DNA from: Tricholoma matsutake
Lineage: Eukaryota; Basidiomycota; Agaricomycetes; Agaricales; Tricholomataceae
Assembly: GCA_026075535.2 (NCBI GenBank)
Contig: AP026538.1
Location: 6,944,001-7,008,000 of the forward strand
Length of the DNA stretch: 64,000 bases
Reading direction: 5' to 3'
Below, piece by piece: positions 34,341-48,257 of the stretch (positions are counted from its first letter, which is position 1; each line of letters begins with the position of its first letter). Both the position numbers and the translations under genes were made by a program. Below the pieces are notes generated by a model, which saw only the letters and a list, made by a program, of their open reading frames with translations, was not told the DNA's origin and did no database searches.

Positions 34341-36291
34341 ATGTCATTTGTCGGTGCAATTCTTGTATTAGCACTTGTCTGGGCTGTTATACATGCCATC
34401 CAGAGGTCAAATCTCCTTCTGCCTTCTGCCTACAACCACTTCAGAAGAAACCGTTTTTTGGACACATCCACTACTCAAGTCTTCCTCAATTTATTTCATT
34501 TGCGACTCCAGACTACTGCTTGGAATATCTACCATGATAATCTGGCAACGGAATTGAAAAGGCAACGGAGCTGCATGCTCTCAAAGGCATTGATGACCTT
34601 CTATGACTTGGGATCCGTATTCGGGATACTTGGTATGCTTATAGGCCTGATCTTGTTATCATGGACTTGCGGTCTTTCTTCGCTATCTTTGGCAACAAAA
34701 ATCTCGAACTATTCCAACACCATACCAAGATCCGTTACTACCGGGCTTGCTAGGAGGAGCCTCGAAGGCGCGGCTGCATCGCTACCCAAATACGAGTCGT
34801 TCATCAAACCCATAGTAAGGTGACTGTTATTTGTTCTTGTCAGTTCTAATCAACTGTTCAGATCCCTGGCCTCACAGTGCCGCTTGCACACCTGCCTATC
34901 ATTCTGATTGCTGTTTTCTTCACTCAAATTGTGCACGAATTCGGCCATGCTATCGCTGCTGCTCTGTACGGATTTTTCCCTATCTATGCCACTATCAACA
35001 AAGTAACTTAGCTCCAGCGAATCGGTTCCATTACTTTTTTCCGGCGCATCGTTTACACTTCTGATTCCATCGGCGTTCGTCACGATATCTGCCACCGCTC
35101 TGACAGAGCTTACCTCTCGCAGACGTCTGAGAATCATAGCGGCTGGACCGTTTCACAATATATTGTTATGGTGCATGCTTCTAACTGTCCAACAAACGGG
35201 ACTGGGAAGTGTGCTCTGGGCAGTTGGATATCGAGATTTGGCGGCCATTGGGAGTATTGTAGTCCGAGTAGATCCTGTGAGTGGCAATTTCCTCGTGACT
35301 TTGTTATTCGTCTGACTGCAACATAGAACTCTCCTCTTCACCCCTATCTCCCTCCGGCTACAATCATTACTAAGTTGGATGATACCTTTCTGGGATTAAG
35401 AAACTCCTCAGCAGATATGTGGACTTCATATCTCACCGGGGCTGGTGACAAACGGGAGAAAGATATGGGATGGTGTGTAGAAGTGTTGGGTAGTTACATG
35501 GCGCATTTCCTATGGCACCTCTGACTAACTTGTTCGGCAGCCCATCCAGAATCATGTTGTGCAGATGAAAAGACTCTAGGGTTATCTTGTTTTACGTCAA
35601 CGGACGATCCCTCGCACCGAGGTTGTATGGATCCCATACCTATCTTGGCTGGTAATGGCAGCCGGTGCTGGTTTGCCGCTGACTGCTTCGGGGTTTCTAC
35701 ATGCGTACGACCGGATAAAACTGGCCAATTACTGAGATTAACCGTTCACCGGCCATCCAACTTTCCTAATCAAGAAGATGTTGTGCTATGGAGTGGACCA
35801 TTACGAGAGGTGTGGGAACAAGGTATGATGATTCTTCAATATGCATGAAGTTGTTTTCATTGAAAAACTGCAGTCGACATTGGAACCCTCATGCCCCGGT
35901 TGCATATCTTGCCTCTATGGATGCCGACTCAGGGTCAAGTTGTCTGGGAGTACGTCCCCTGAATGCTGATATCTGTATACTTAATGAGCTCACTGGTTGG
36001 CTCAGATACCTCATAATGGCCACGCTCTCCCTCTACATTTTCAATCTTCTACCACTGCCTTGGCTAGACGGATCACATTTCCTGAGAACCATCCTGCAAA
36101 TGAAATGGAGTCTCAACAACGACATAACGACCAACGAGTACGATTTGGAAGCTTTGGAGTTTCCTAGGGAGCAATGGACAAGATTCAGAGGTGATTGGTG
36201 GAGGGACCAGTTAGCTAATATTGTTCAAAAGGTGACAATAGGTTTGTTCGGTGGTTGTATAGTGCTTGAAACAATGAAAGCAATTTTTTAA
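34341..36291 (+). CDS. Site-2 protease-like intramembrane metalloprotease (M50)
   Basis: Exon 1 is 34,341-34,814 (158 codons, MSFVGAILVLALVWAVIHAI, with another span near residues 90-112). The zinc motif HEFGH lies at about residues 183-187 in exon 2 (34,862 on), in a hydrophobic segment ending AIAAAL. After an intron the frame resumes SESVPLLFSGASFTLL, RIIAAGPFHNILLW and, later, a Cys-rich lumenal loop (SCCADEKTLGLSC, GSRCWFAADCFGVSTC). The second metal-ligand motif is NLLPLPWLDGSHFL with the Asp, near 36,040. The protein ends TMKAIF. Six or more introns. The class cleaves membrane-bound transcription factors such as SREBP in the Golgi membrane, linked to sterol and oxygen response in fungi. 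Exact middle exon borders (35,280-35,640, 35,930-36,010) are less certain. Confidence 0.85.
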
Positions 36292-36459
36292 AACTGCCCG
36301 ACACGAATCAAAACGAACCATATAGTATGCCCGAGGTCTTATCATAGTTGTAAGGCATAACACTGTTATACGCATGTATAAGGGTACCGACCGCCATATA
36401 TCTGCATAGTGACCTGCGCATCTCTCCCCCAAGGAGTGATCTGCCCAAATAACATAAAT

Positions 36460-36873
36460 TTACTTCTTTTTAGACGATTGGTCAACTTCAATAATCAGTA
36501 GACCTGGATTAAATGTCAGTGGTGAGTCAAGGATGATGGTGATCGAACAAACCGGGAGGGAGACTCTGCTGGAGCTTATCTGCCTTCTCTGGGTCGTCTA
36601 TTGCTAGCGTGTAGAGGTATCGCGAACATCGGACCTTGAACTTCGTCTGTGTTTTACCACCGGGGACTTTTGACGCGATTTTCTTTATCCGTGCCTCTGA
36701 TAATTCTGTTAGAGGCAAGAACGGGGCAGTATTACGAAGGTGGACGAACGAGAAGCATCTTTCCTCTGCGTAATTTTGATGAACTGCTTGATATCGCGAA
36801 TTTCCTTAGGCTATAGATTTCTAGTCAGTTGCTTAGATTCTTCAACAGACATAGAAGGAATGAGGCTCACCAT
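36460..36873 (-). CDS. RPL38: 60S ribosomal protein L38 (eL38)
   Basis: Four exons reconstructed from frame and GT-AG borders: 36,873-36,871 (the ATG alone), 36,810-36,750, 36,696-36,553 and 36,503-36,460; 83 residues. The sequence reads [21 protein letters not shown], then [30 protein letters not shown] and a Lys-rich end SSKKK. Length and motifs match eL38, a small protein of the large cytosolic ribosomal subunit. An intron directly after the start codon is common in fungal ribosomal protein genes. The retained-intron version ending [11 protein letters not shown] is not the real C-terminus. Confidence 0.92.
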
Positions 36874-37162
36874 TGTTGAAAATCTTGAGGGTGATGCGCA
36901 CAAGACTGAGGGTGGCTCAAACCTTATTTCTTGGTGATGTATATCGTATCGGAAATTGCCGTCGCTCCTGACACGTGATAGATGTTATGTAATGTAGCAC
37001 GTTGATGTTTGCCATTCACGTGTCATTCACACACTCTAGGTAGTAAGTACACCTTGATTGACACTATGTATAACAATATGCTTCACTACGTTCCTTCCAA
37101 TAAAAACTTACAAACGACCTAAAAAGCGCTCTTAGTAAATACCTCAACCTAAACACAACAGT

Positions 37163-38735
37163 CTACGTACCAACGTTGCCGAGGTCGGTGCAAGCTTCCT
37201 TCACGCGAGTAACAAGAGTCTTCTCACCCTCACGTACCCACACACGAGGATCATAGTACTGTCGTTGTATGAAAGATCGAGCTCAGAGTATACGAAGATG
37301 CGGGTGTAAATTACCTTCTTGTTGGGTTTGTCAGGTCCCTCAGGGTTTCCAACCTGTGCTTTGAGATATTCCTTCTTGGACTCGAAGAAATCCTATGTTT
37401 GTGGGAACACTCGAGTCAAACGTACGCAAAACGGTGTACCGAGCGAGATACTTGCCCGCATGCCCACCGTGTACGCGTACTGCGTATCAGTGTCGACGTT
37501 CATTTTGACAACACCGTGCCCAACAGCGGTATTGATCTCTTCTTTCGAAGAACCAGATCCACCGTGGAAGACGAGGAACCTAAAGACACGGATCTGTTTC
37601 GGGTTCATACTCAAAGTGTCCTAAAGCTTACAGAGGCTTTTCGACATTACCGCCCAATTTACTGCTCGCGTACTGCTGGTGCTTGCCTAGGAGGTTCGGC
37701 TGCAGTTTGACATTTCCAGGTTTATAAACACCGTGAACGTTGCCAAACGCAGCGGCAATACTGAAGTTCGGCGAGAGCTTACTCAGTGCCTCGTGAACTT
37801 CAAATACATCTTCCGGTTGAGTGTACAGGGAAGCATTGTCAACACCAGTGTTGTCGACGCCATCCTCCTCCCCACCGGTGATGCCGATCTCCATCTCGAG
37901 CCAAAGGCCAATGGGTGCCATGCGCTTAAAGTACTTGACACAGGTTGCGATATTTTCCTCCTTGGGTTCCTCGGAAAGATCAAGCATGTGTGAAGAAAAC
38001 AGGGATTCTTTATGTTCCTTGAAGTAGGCCTCGTCAGCCTCGAGCATACCGTCGAACCATGGGAGGAGTTTTTTAGCGCAGTGATCGCTGTGAAGGACAA
38101 CGGGGCTGTGAATCGAACAAAGAAATGCATTGGTAACATAAGAAGGCAAGAAGAGCTAGAGCACTCACACGCCATAGGCTTTGGAGATGGTTCGGATGTG
38201 GTGGGCTGCGGCGATGGCGCCGGCGATCGAAGCTTGCTGCTTGTCATTGGCAAGACCTTTGCCTGCGAAATAAGCAGCTCCGCCCTGAGAAACCTGAATA
38301 ATAATTGGTGACTTGATGTCTCTACGTGGCCTGTTAGAATGATGTTGATTGACATGAGAAATATTAGATCACCTGGCTGCTTCGAGGACACCATTCGCCA
38401 CTGAAGAGGACGTAACATTCTACGAAATTGATCGCGGTCAAGTTGAAACTCGGATGTAAAACTTGATGGAATAACTAACTATGGCCTAAAATAACATTAT
38501 CAGTGAGGTTCGTGTTCAGAAAAAATACGAGCTCACTGGGATAGCAAACTTGAGATCGGAGTGAGTATAATTGGGTGCAGCGTCAAGATGGAACACACCT
38601 TGTGCTCTTTTGCATACTCGAATAATTTACGGACATTATCTCCGGTCAACACACCAGGCTATGCACAATATGAAACCTCACTGTTGAACAGAGCTTAAGA
38701 GTGAGACTCACAGGTACGATGTCAAGAATACCCAT
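37163..38735 (-). CDS. FBA1: Fructose-bisphosphate aldolase, class II
   Basis: Spliced gene starting MGILDIVP (exon 1, 38,735-38,712), then PGVLTGDNVRKLFEYAKEHKF. Zinc-site and active-site segments are PVVLHSDHCAKKLLPWFDG, GLWLEMEIGITGGEEDGVDN, AAAFGNVHGVY and LVFHGGSGSSKEEI, and the substrate-binding part is KMNVDTDTQYAYTVGMRD. It ends VKEACTDLGNVGT. About eight introns. It reversibly cleaves fructose 1,6-bisphosphate to glyceraldehyde 3-phosphate and dihydroxyacetone phosphate in glycolysis and gluconeogenesis. Fungi use only this zinc-dependent class. It is divergent from valyl-tRNA synthetase with 285 bp between starts. Confidence 0.93.
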
Positions 38736-39020
38736 GATTCTTGCGATTGGATAGTGGTGGCAAAGTGGTGGTCTGAGATTGAGTGAGAGAGAAATTCGGT
38801 GCCACACGGAAACTACACCACGTATCATGTGATTAGGATGCCATAGAGATCTTGACACTGCATACATTCTTACACTACTTACTGCTAGTATGTAGCTGGA
38901 TCTCTTCGACATGTCTATGAGCTACAAGTTGGCTACATACAAGCAGCTTCGTTTAGTTCGCTATCTTCATCGGATTAGATTAGATTAGATCTTACTCCGA
39001 GTTTTTGGTCGAGTCACGAC

Positions 39021-42000
39021 ATGCGATATCTATTCCAATCGCTTCTCCATCGATTTCCTTCATCTCCTTCTTGTCGTGTTTTCTCATCCAAACGCCTAAT
39101 TCGTGCCATAAAAATGGCTTCCGACGCGGATGCGAATGTAACTGGTGGTGCTGCGACTCCGGTTGAAGGGGCTCTGATCCCAAATTCAAAAAGCGCTGGT
39201 GTGTTTCCTTGGATTGTTATGTGATGGTTAAGCATAGTTAATGTACGTAGCCAAAAAGGAAGCAAAGCGGCTCGAGAAAGAGACTAAACTTGCTGCGAAG
39301 GCTGCCAAAGGCCCTGTTGCCGCTGAGAAGAAGGTAAAAGTCGACAAGGCCAAGAGGGATGGTAGGGACGCCGAGATCGAGTATGTTAATACGACGCCCA
39401 AGGGGGAAAAGAAAAGTATGTCCTTCTAAAGTAGCTCCCTGCGTGCTCCTCAATCTACAAATAATGCAGACCTCTCGCAACCAATGGCATCTGGCTACAA
39501 TCCCATCGCCATAGAGTCTGCATGGTACGACTGGTGGAAGGCTCAAGGCTTCTTCAAGCCAGAAGTATCGAGTCGCTTTTTTAACAAGAATGGCACAAGG
39601 GAGGGAGATAGAGGAAAGTTTGTCATACCTGCCCCACCCCCAAACGTCACAGGAAGTTTGCACATCGGGCACGCGTTAACTGTCGCTATTCAGGATACGT
39701 TGGTTCGCTGGTGAGTATCTTGTTTCTTTCTACACCATATCTCTTTCGTTTGTGTTGTTGTCCATATGGGCATTGACTTGGCTCTAGGAACAGAATGCTG
39801 GGGAAAACGACGCTGTTCGCGCCTGGGTTCGACCATGCTGGTATATCGACGCAGAGTGTGGTGGAGAAACGTCTGTACAAGGCGGAGGGGAAGACGCGCC
39901 ATGATTTGGGAAGAGAGAAATTTGTGGAGACTGTTTCCAAGTGGAAAGATGAGTGGGTGCATCCGTTCCGTTCTCTTCGAATGCTGAATGTGCGATAGCT
40001 ACCAAGCACGGATCACGAATCAGCTACATCGACTTGGGGGCAGCTATGATTGGGATCGCACGGCATTCACTATGGATGAGGTGTGTATGTCGACTGATCG
40101 AATATCTTGATGTTGATGCTGCAAACATAGCGTCTCTCGAAAGCCGTCATAGAGACCTTCTGTCGGCTACACGAGGATGGAGTTATCTACCGTGCTAATA
40201 GGCTTGTCAATTGGTGTGTCAAGTTGAACACCACGTTATCCAACCTCGAGGTTTGATCGTTTTCTCTGACGAGAGAAAAACGGGTTGTGCTCACAACTAT
40301 TGTGGATATATAGGTAGAACAGAAACAACTCGCCGGTAGAACGCTTTTAAACGTGCCTGGGTACGAGGCAAAAGAGAGATTTGAGTTTGGCGTTATCACA
40401 AGTTTTGCCTATGTCATCGAGGAGTCTGGTGTGCACTTCTGTCTTTCTTCCTTTGGTACTTCCCTGATCGTTTTCCTGCGCTGTAGATGAGAGAATTGTG
40501 GTAGCGACTACCCGGCCCGAGACGATGTTGGGTGATACAGGGATCGCTGTACATCCCGATGACTCTCGGTACAAGGTTCGCCATTTGTCCTTCTGGTTCA
40601 TCCTCTTCCTCACCACCGGCGACTACTCAGCATCTCCACGGTAGGTTCGCCGTCCACCCCTTTTTGCAGCGGCGGCTGCCAATCGTAACGGATGCGGTTG
40701 TCGTGGACATGGAGTTTGGGACGGGTGCAGTGAAAATCACTCCTGCACATGACCCGAACGACTATGACGTCGGCATGAGGCATGGGCTGGAATTTGTAAA
40801 TATTCTAAATGATGATGGGACGTTGAATGGCAATGCTGGGGAGAAGTTCGAGGTCGGTGCTCCTGATTCTCTAGTTTTGGAGGCAGAATTATCATCTTAT
40901 TTTGTGGGCGCGTAGGGAATGAAGAGGTTCCATGCGAGGGTAGAGGTTGTAAGGGCGTTGAAGGAGATGGGACTCTTTGTGGAGACGGAGGATAATCCCA
41001 TGCAGATCCCAATTTGCAGGTGAGGCCACAACCATCGTCGAGTGTGGAGTTAGAATTGAGGATGATGGCAGTAAATCGGGTGACATCATAGAGCCGGTGC
41101 TGAAGCCTCAGTGGTGGGTAAAATGCCAGCCACTTGCAGAGGAGGCGATCAAGGTTCGTCCGGATTATCTTCTCGTTCATAGGTCTTCCCATATACGTTG
41201 TGTAGCGCACAAAAGCGGGCGAGCTGGTCATTGCACCTAAGCAATCGGAGAACGACTGGTATAGATGGCTTGACGGGATCCAGGACTGGTGTATCTCACG
41301 ACAGTTGTGGTGGGGTCATCGGTGTCCTGCATATTTTGTTAATGTCGAGGGCAACGTGCAAGATGCAAGTCTTTCGTTCTATATCCCTGTCTTTTTTTGG
41401 TATTGAATCAGTACGCCACAGGCTAACGACGGAAAGAACTGGGTCGTCGGCCGGACACTTGAGGAAGCTACAGAGCGCGCTAAGGTGCTGGCGGGCGGTG
41501 CCAACTTCACGCTGGAGCAGGACGAGGATGTGCTGGATACATGGTTCTCCTCTGCACTGTGGCCATTCTCAATCATGGGCTGGCCCGAAAATGTGTGGCC
41601 TTCCGTTTTCCTTTCATACGCAGCTTGCTTAATTCGTGTTTCCAGACTCCTGACTTGCAAAGCTTTTACCCCTCATCACTTCTCGAAACGGGTTGGGACA
41701 TTCTCTTCTTCTGGGTTGCACGTATGGTCCTCCTTGGTATCAAGCTTACCGGGAAAGTGCCATTTAACGAGGTCTTGTGCCACGCCATGATCCGTGATGC
41801 GCATGGACGAAAGATGAGTAAGTCTCTCGGGAACGTCATCGATCCGTTGGATGTTATCCAGGGATTGCAGCTGGAGGCTCTGCACGAGAAGCTATACGAG
41901 GGGAATCTGGACGAGAAGGAGATCGTGAAGGCGAAGGCTGGGCAGAAGAAGGATTTCCCGAAGGGAATTCCACAGTGTGGTACAGACGCGTTGAGGTTTG

Positions 42001-43406
42001 CCTTGTGTGCATATTCCGGAGGTGGTGAGTATTCCACGCACATCTTTGTCCAAAGTATTAATTGAGTGATTACCCTGAACTACAGGTCGTGACATAAATC
42101 TCGAGATTCTACGAGTGGAAGGGTATCGCAAATTCTGCAACAAGATTTTCAATGCTACCAAATTTGCGATGCTTAAGCTTGACGAGACATTTGTGCCTGA
42201 GTTGACGGCTAACGTACGTCATTAGTCTAAATTTTCGTTCATCCTTTTCTCAATATGCTACGTGCATTTAGCCCACCGGAAACGAGAGTCTCGTAGAAAA
42301 ATGGATCTTACACAAGCTGAATACCGCTGCGGCAGAGGTCAACACCCATTTGGCTGATCGGAATTTCATGCTTGCGACTACTTCCGCATATAATTTCTGG
42401 TTGTATGAACTGTGTGACGTTTACATTGTAAGATACTCCTTTACGACTAACAGACACTACTGTGTGACACCGTTGGATTGTAGGAAGCGATGAAGCCCAT
42501 GACTGACGAATCCGCTCCTCTTGCGTCACAGAAATCTGCGCAGCAAACGCTATACACATGTCTTGACCATGGCTTACGCCTGTTGCATCCGTTCATGCCA
42601 TTCGTCACCGAAGAACTCTGGCAACGGCTTCCACGGAGACCCAATGACGCCACTCCATCAATCATGGTTTCTCCATTCCCCGTATTCGTTCGTTGATTTT
42701 CATATATCTTGCTCAACTGATTCATGCGAATTGATTAGGAGAAATATTTCGTGTTTAGCGAAGCTGACAAGCAATTTGATCTCGTGTTCTCGGCATTGAA
42801 AACAGGTCGATCATTGGCTGCGTCATACAATCTTCAGACTGACATTCAATGTTTGTCTTGTGTTCCACGTCCCTTTCGTTATGAGAGCTTATTTGAACAT
42901 CAGTTTTCTTACACGTACAATCAGACGAAGAAGCAGCGCTGTTCGAATCACAAATACCTACTATTGTCGCGCTCACGAAAGGATGCAAGAGTGCCAAGGT
43001 CATTCGTGATCTTAATGATATACCGGCAGGTTGTGGTGGTGATGTTGTCACGCCTACAATTGCCGTTCATACTCTTGTCCGAGTAAGCAAATTCGGTCTG
43101 GATACGTATCGTTTCACTCATCGACATTTACAGGGAGTTGTTGATCTTGGGGTCGAGATTGAGAAGTGTGAGAAGAAACTCGACCTTGCACAACTTAATC
43201 TGCAAAAAATCATCAAGGTGGAATCTCAGGCAGATTACAAAGATACTGTGCCAGCCGGCGTGCGTCTGGCAAATAGTGACAAGGTGGGAATGTTCCAGTA
43301 TTTAACAAGGCGGTTTAATTGATGATTTGCTTCGATAGCGGAAGACATTAGAGGCAGAAATATCAACGCTGGAATTATCAAAGGAGATGTTTTTAAAATT
43401 GAAGTG
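39021..43406 (+). CDS. VAS1: Valyl-tRNA synthetase, probably cytosolic and mitochondrial
   Basis: About 17 exons. Class I signatures: [15 protein letters not shown] (HIGH) at 39,640-39,670 and [17 protein letters not shown] (KMSKS) at about 41,805. An editing domain lies between them ([22 protein letters not shown] text near 40,500; [27 protein letters not shown] near 40,690, given only as landmarks). The C-terminal anticodon-binding domain and coiled coil end KEMFLKLK at 43,404. Two in-frame starts exist in exon 1: 39,021 ([15 protein letters not shown], basic, no acidic residue for 31 residues, a good mitochondrial presequence) and 39,114 ([12 protein letters not shown], cytosolic form). 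Yeast VAS1 uses the same two-start scheme. A Lys/Ala-rich stretch ([20 protein letters not shown]) follows, as in eukaryotic ValRS. Confidence 0.92.
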
Positions 43407-43667
43407 ACGCAATGACACAAGTTCATGTCGTAGCGGCATTCAAGCTAACTATCAAGTTGTTAAATCGAATACTGCGGCTGTTTTACTAACACATAGTTGT
43501 AAGTCATGTGATGTCCTACATCCACGTAACTTTTTTACTTCGACCTGAACGTCGACTAAGTCGCCGTTTCTTTGAACTTCTCTCCTGGCTTTGCGCATTA
43601 CGGGCACTTCATTTCAATAACGCGCTCTGCCCCCATATAGAACATCTAAATTGGTTTAATAATCGTA

Positions 43668-46600
43668 ATGTATAACTTTAGTTTTCCAAGCGTTCGATTG
43701 TGCGACTTAGCTGTTACTTATTAGGGTCCCCGTCGCTGTAAAGTCTTCTGAAATTGCCAGAGTCAGCTTGCACGTTTCGCTCCCTTGGTATACCCACCTT
43801 TATACTCTTCCATTTTTATCTCTCTACCCGTTCCTGGCGTATGCCTACTACGTCAAATACGACGATTGGCTCGTGAGCGAGGAGTGGACATTTCTGGCCT
43901 GCGTGTCGTTAGGAGCCGGACACGCCCTTAGTTTTCTCATCACTAAGTGGAATGCTGGAGCAAGGGCATGGATCACAACTAAGAAGGTGTGGGGCATTCA
44001 TATACTGTTTGCGTCGGTTTTGACCTCAGGGAAAGGCACACTCATTGCATGAAGCGGACTGCATTCGCATAGTTCCAAATGCTCATCGCGGCCAAGGAGA
44101 CATCGTGCGACTAAACAAGAAGGATGTGGCAGATGTTGCATCATACGCGTTCAGTTATCAGCGCGATACTTACGCTATGGAATCTATGTCGCCGATCACC
44201 TTTTCCCGTCTCCCTTACCCATCCTCTAGCCGTCCCCCTCTCTCTAGCTTCCACAAACCGACTGGCCTGGGGTCCGCTGAATTGCCGTCCCTTCATAGCC
44301 TATACGGAGGCAACGAATTCAACATCCCCATACCGTCTTTTTCCGAGCTCTTTACTGAACACGCGACCGCACCATTTTTTGTCTTCCAAGTGTTTTGCGT
44401 CGCTCTGTGGTGCCTGGATGAGTACTGGTACTACAGTTTGTTCACACTTTTCATGTTGATTGTGTTCGAGTGCACCGTCGTCTGGCAGGTTGGTTTTCCT
44501 TGACGTCTGTTGTAGAGCAGTAGTGACAGACTGTACACAGCGGGTAAGGACATTGACGGAGTTCAGAACCATGTCTGTTGCTCCATACCCCATCCAATGT
44601 TATAGGGATAACAAGTGGACAGTGGTTCAAACAGATACTCTATTACCGGGTGACCTGGTTTCCGTTGGTATGTCCGCAACAGCCACATGGGGGGTTTATA
44701 ATAAAATTATGAACAACAGCTCGTCAACAGGCAGAAACGACCGTTCCTGCCGACATCCTCTTAGTGCATGGGACTTGTATAGTCAACGAAGCCATGTTAT
44801 CTGGGGAATCTACTCCTCTGCTGAAAGAGTCCGTCCAACTGTTGGAAGGTTCCGAAAACTTGGACGTCGATGGCTCTCACAAGAGTGCGGTTCTTTTCAG
44901 TGGTACAAAGATCCTCCAGGCAGCTACTTCTGGTGCGTTAACTTATTCCTATGTTCCAACGGCTTTCGCCAAATCTGGAAGTAGGTGAAATCAGTTTCCC
45001 TATTAAGACCCCCGACGGTGGTTGCTTGGGAGTTGTTCTTCGCACAGGTTTCGGCACTGCTCAAGGCCAACTGGTTCGGACCATGATATTCTCGACAGAG
45101 CGTGTTTCTGCGAATAATCTCGAATCATTCTTGTTCATCGGGTTCCTCTTGATCTTTGCTATTGCTGCTAGCTGGTATGTTTGGGTCAAAGGTCTGTCAT
45201 AATCATTGCAAACTGAGGACATGTCGTTGAACCGTTGTCACGAAGGCATTGAAAGAAATCTGAAAAAATCAAAGCTCCTTCTTGACTGCATTCTAATTAT
45301 CACGAGTGTTGTTCCTCCGGAACTTCCCATGGAATTGTCTTTGGCTGTTAATGCGTCTCTTGTGGCATTGTCGAAGTTTGGTAGGGCATCATGACATCTA
45401 TGTGACAACTCGCTGATTGCGCTTATGTAGCGATCTTCTGTACAGAACCCTTTCGCATCCCGTTTGCTGGACGAGTTGATGTGTGTTGTTTCGATAAAAC
45501 GGGAACAATCACTGCTGAGGATCTGGTGCTTGAAGGAGTCGTGGGAATAGAGTAAGTATTCCTGCCCCTCTTAAATGATTAACTTTAAAAAAAAGTACGA
45601 TTTAGTTCTTCAGACCACAGGCGACTTGTCAATGTCAGAGAAACACCACGAGAAACTACCCTATGTCTAGCTGCTGCCCATGCTTTGGTCAGGCTTGACG
45701 ATGGGACTGTAGTGGGCGATCCAATGGAGAAAACTACACTGGAATCCCTGGACTGGACTCTGGGAAAAGGTGTGTTGGTTGTGGCGACAGATGTTATATT
45801 TGCTTATTGTGCCTAGGCGATATTATTTCTCCCGCCAATGCCACCGCACCTCACCGCATGCAATTGCTCATTCGCCGTCGTTTCCAGTTTTCTTCAGCCC
45901 TGAAGCGTATGTCTACTGTTTCCGTCCTTTCTGGAGGCAAGGCTGTGGCTGCGGTTAAGGGTGCACCCGAGACCATTAAGACAATGTTGTCTGTCGTTCC
46001 AGAGCATTATGATGACACATATAAGTGGTTCACGAGGAAAGGAAGCCGTGTCCTGGCTCTTGCGATGAAAGAGATGGAAGTGACTTCTGTAGACAAGGTC
46101 CGTGGTTACACAGTCCTGTCTGGTTTACCTGGTCCATTGAGATGTTATAGATCAACAAACTAGCGAGAGACCAAGTCGAAAGCAAGTTGACATTCGCCGG
46201 GTTTTTGGTATTTCACTGTCCTCTTAAAACTGATGCAGTAGAAGCGCTGAAGATGCTTGCCGACTCGTCACATCGTGTATGTTTTTGATGTTTACACGTG
46301 ATTGTGATTCTCATTTGCCGTGAAGTGCATCATGATTACTGGTGATAACCCTTTGACAGCAGTGCATGTTGCCCGTGATGTGGAAATTGTTGATCGAGAC
46401 ACCCTAATCCTGGATTTGAAGGAGAACCCAAAGCATGACGCAGGTATGATAGCTGAATGACACTCCCTGTTACTGATGATTCACCTGCCTCTTAGATCTT
46501 GTTTGGCGTACTGTTGATGAAAGCAAGATCATACCCGTCGATCCTTCAGAGCCCCTCGACCTGTCACTGTTCGAACAGTATGACATTTGCGTCACGGGTG

Positions 46601-48257
46601 CGGCGTTAAAGCAGTTTGAGTCCAGACCAAGCTGGAATGACCTTGTTCAGAACACTTGGGTGTATGCACGGGTATCTCCATCCCAGAAGGAGTTTATCCT
46701 CACTACTCTTAAGACCCTCGGCTACACGACTCTAATGGCTGGTGATGGGACAAACGATGTTGGGGCACTAAAGCAAGCTCATATCGGTGTTGCACTTCTT
46801 AATGGTTCCATCGAAGATCTCCAAAAGATCGCCGAACGTCAGAAACTCGAACGTGTCAAAAAGGTTTACGAGAGCCAGCTCAAGATATCGGCTCGCTTTG
46901 GACAACCTCCCCCTCCAGTTCCCCCAGCAATTGCTCATCTCTTACCTGATGCAGTGCAAGCTCAACAGAGGGCTGCCGCAGACTTGCAAGTTGCACGTCA
47001 GAGAAATCCGATGGAGAAGGTTTGTCTGCAGTCCACTTGTTGTCGTCCAGGTTAAACAACGATTCTGCATCTAGTTTGATTTGTCGGCTATCACTGACAA
47101 GATGGCAGAAATGGAGGGCGATGATGATGTGCCGAAAATCAAACTTGGGGATGCCTCTTGCGCTGCACCATTCACCTCGAAATTAGCGCATGTCTCGGCT
47201 AGTGAGCCCCACACTTCCATCCAGAATATCAACAGAGTGCTGATTGGTTCCAGTTACGCATATCGTTCGCCAGGGCCGTTGCACTCTTGTTGCCACTATT
47301 CAAATGTATAAGATCCTTGCCTTGAACTGCCTTATCACTGCATACAGTCTAAGTGTGCAGTATCTTGACGGAATAAAGTTTGGTGATTACCAGGTCACGG
47401 TAACTGGCATGTTAATGTCCGTTTGTTTCTTGTGCATATCTCGGGCAAAGGTAGGAGGTCGTTTATAATCTTTACGCTTTCCTGTGCTGATGTCCGTTTT
47501 CAGCCAGCAGAAAAGCTCTCGCGAGAACGGCCCTTGGGAAACATTTTTAACCTCTACGTCTTGCTGTCCGTTCTATTGCAATTCGTTCTCCACATCGTGT
47601 CGTTGGTGTATATCACAAACTTAACGCACAGCTATGAAGTGTGAGCGAGGTCATAATTTTTGGGATTCCCACAGTGAATTATATTTTTCTAGGCGGGGTG
47701 CCATTGATCTGGAGGCCAAATTTGAACCGAATCTTCTCAATACTGCAATATATCTCCTTGGTTTGTCTCAGCAGGTTTCAACATTCGCCATCAATTTCCA
47801 GGTATTTTTTCGTTTAGGAGTCGCTAGTATGACCTCAACATTTTGATTTTCAGGGCCGCCCTTTTCGCGAAGGAATTCGAGAGAATTCGGCCTTATGGTG
47901 GGGACTCGTGGGAGCCAGCGCAGTTGCTTTTTCCGGTGCCACAGATTTCATGCCTGAGTTGAACCGATGGCTTCAAATTGTTGAAATGGAAGGCACAGTG
48001 AGCGATTATGTTCTCATGTGGTGTTTCAACCCTGACTGCTTTGCAAGTTTAAAGTGCGGTTAACGGCTACTATGATTCTTGATTTCGTTGGATGTTGGGT
48101 TCTTGAGAAGGCCTGCAAATTCATCTTTGCTGATTTAGAACCCAAAGCCATGGTCACCCGTGGGCGCGAGCGACGAGAGGAAAGGAGACGCTTAGAAATG
48201 GCGAGAGCTGCAATAGAAGCGCCAGAACTGAATGGCAGCAATGAAAAGATCCAGTAG
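43668..48257 (+). CDS. SPF1: P5A-type ATPase, ER transmembrane-helix dislocase
   Basis: The P5A signature [13 protein letters not shown] (45,315) precedes the phosphorylation motif DKTGTIT (about 45,497). Other landmarks: [12 protein letters not shown] (actuator region, 44,800), [17 protein letters not shown] (46,330), [18 protein letters not shown] (46,735) and a C-terminal set of membrane spans ending in a charged tail [17 protein letters not shown]. The N-terminal spans include [25 protein letters not shown]. Best start model: ATG at 43,668, exon 1 to 43,699, intron to 43,760, joining [11 protein letters not shown] to [10 protein letters not shown] in frame; the donor is weak and this start is uncertain. 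Roughly 15 exons. P5A pumps remove mis-inserted helices from the ER membrane and affect Mn/sterol balance in yeast. Confidence 0.9.
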
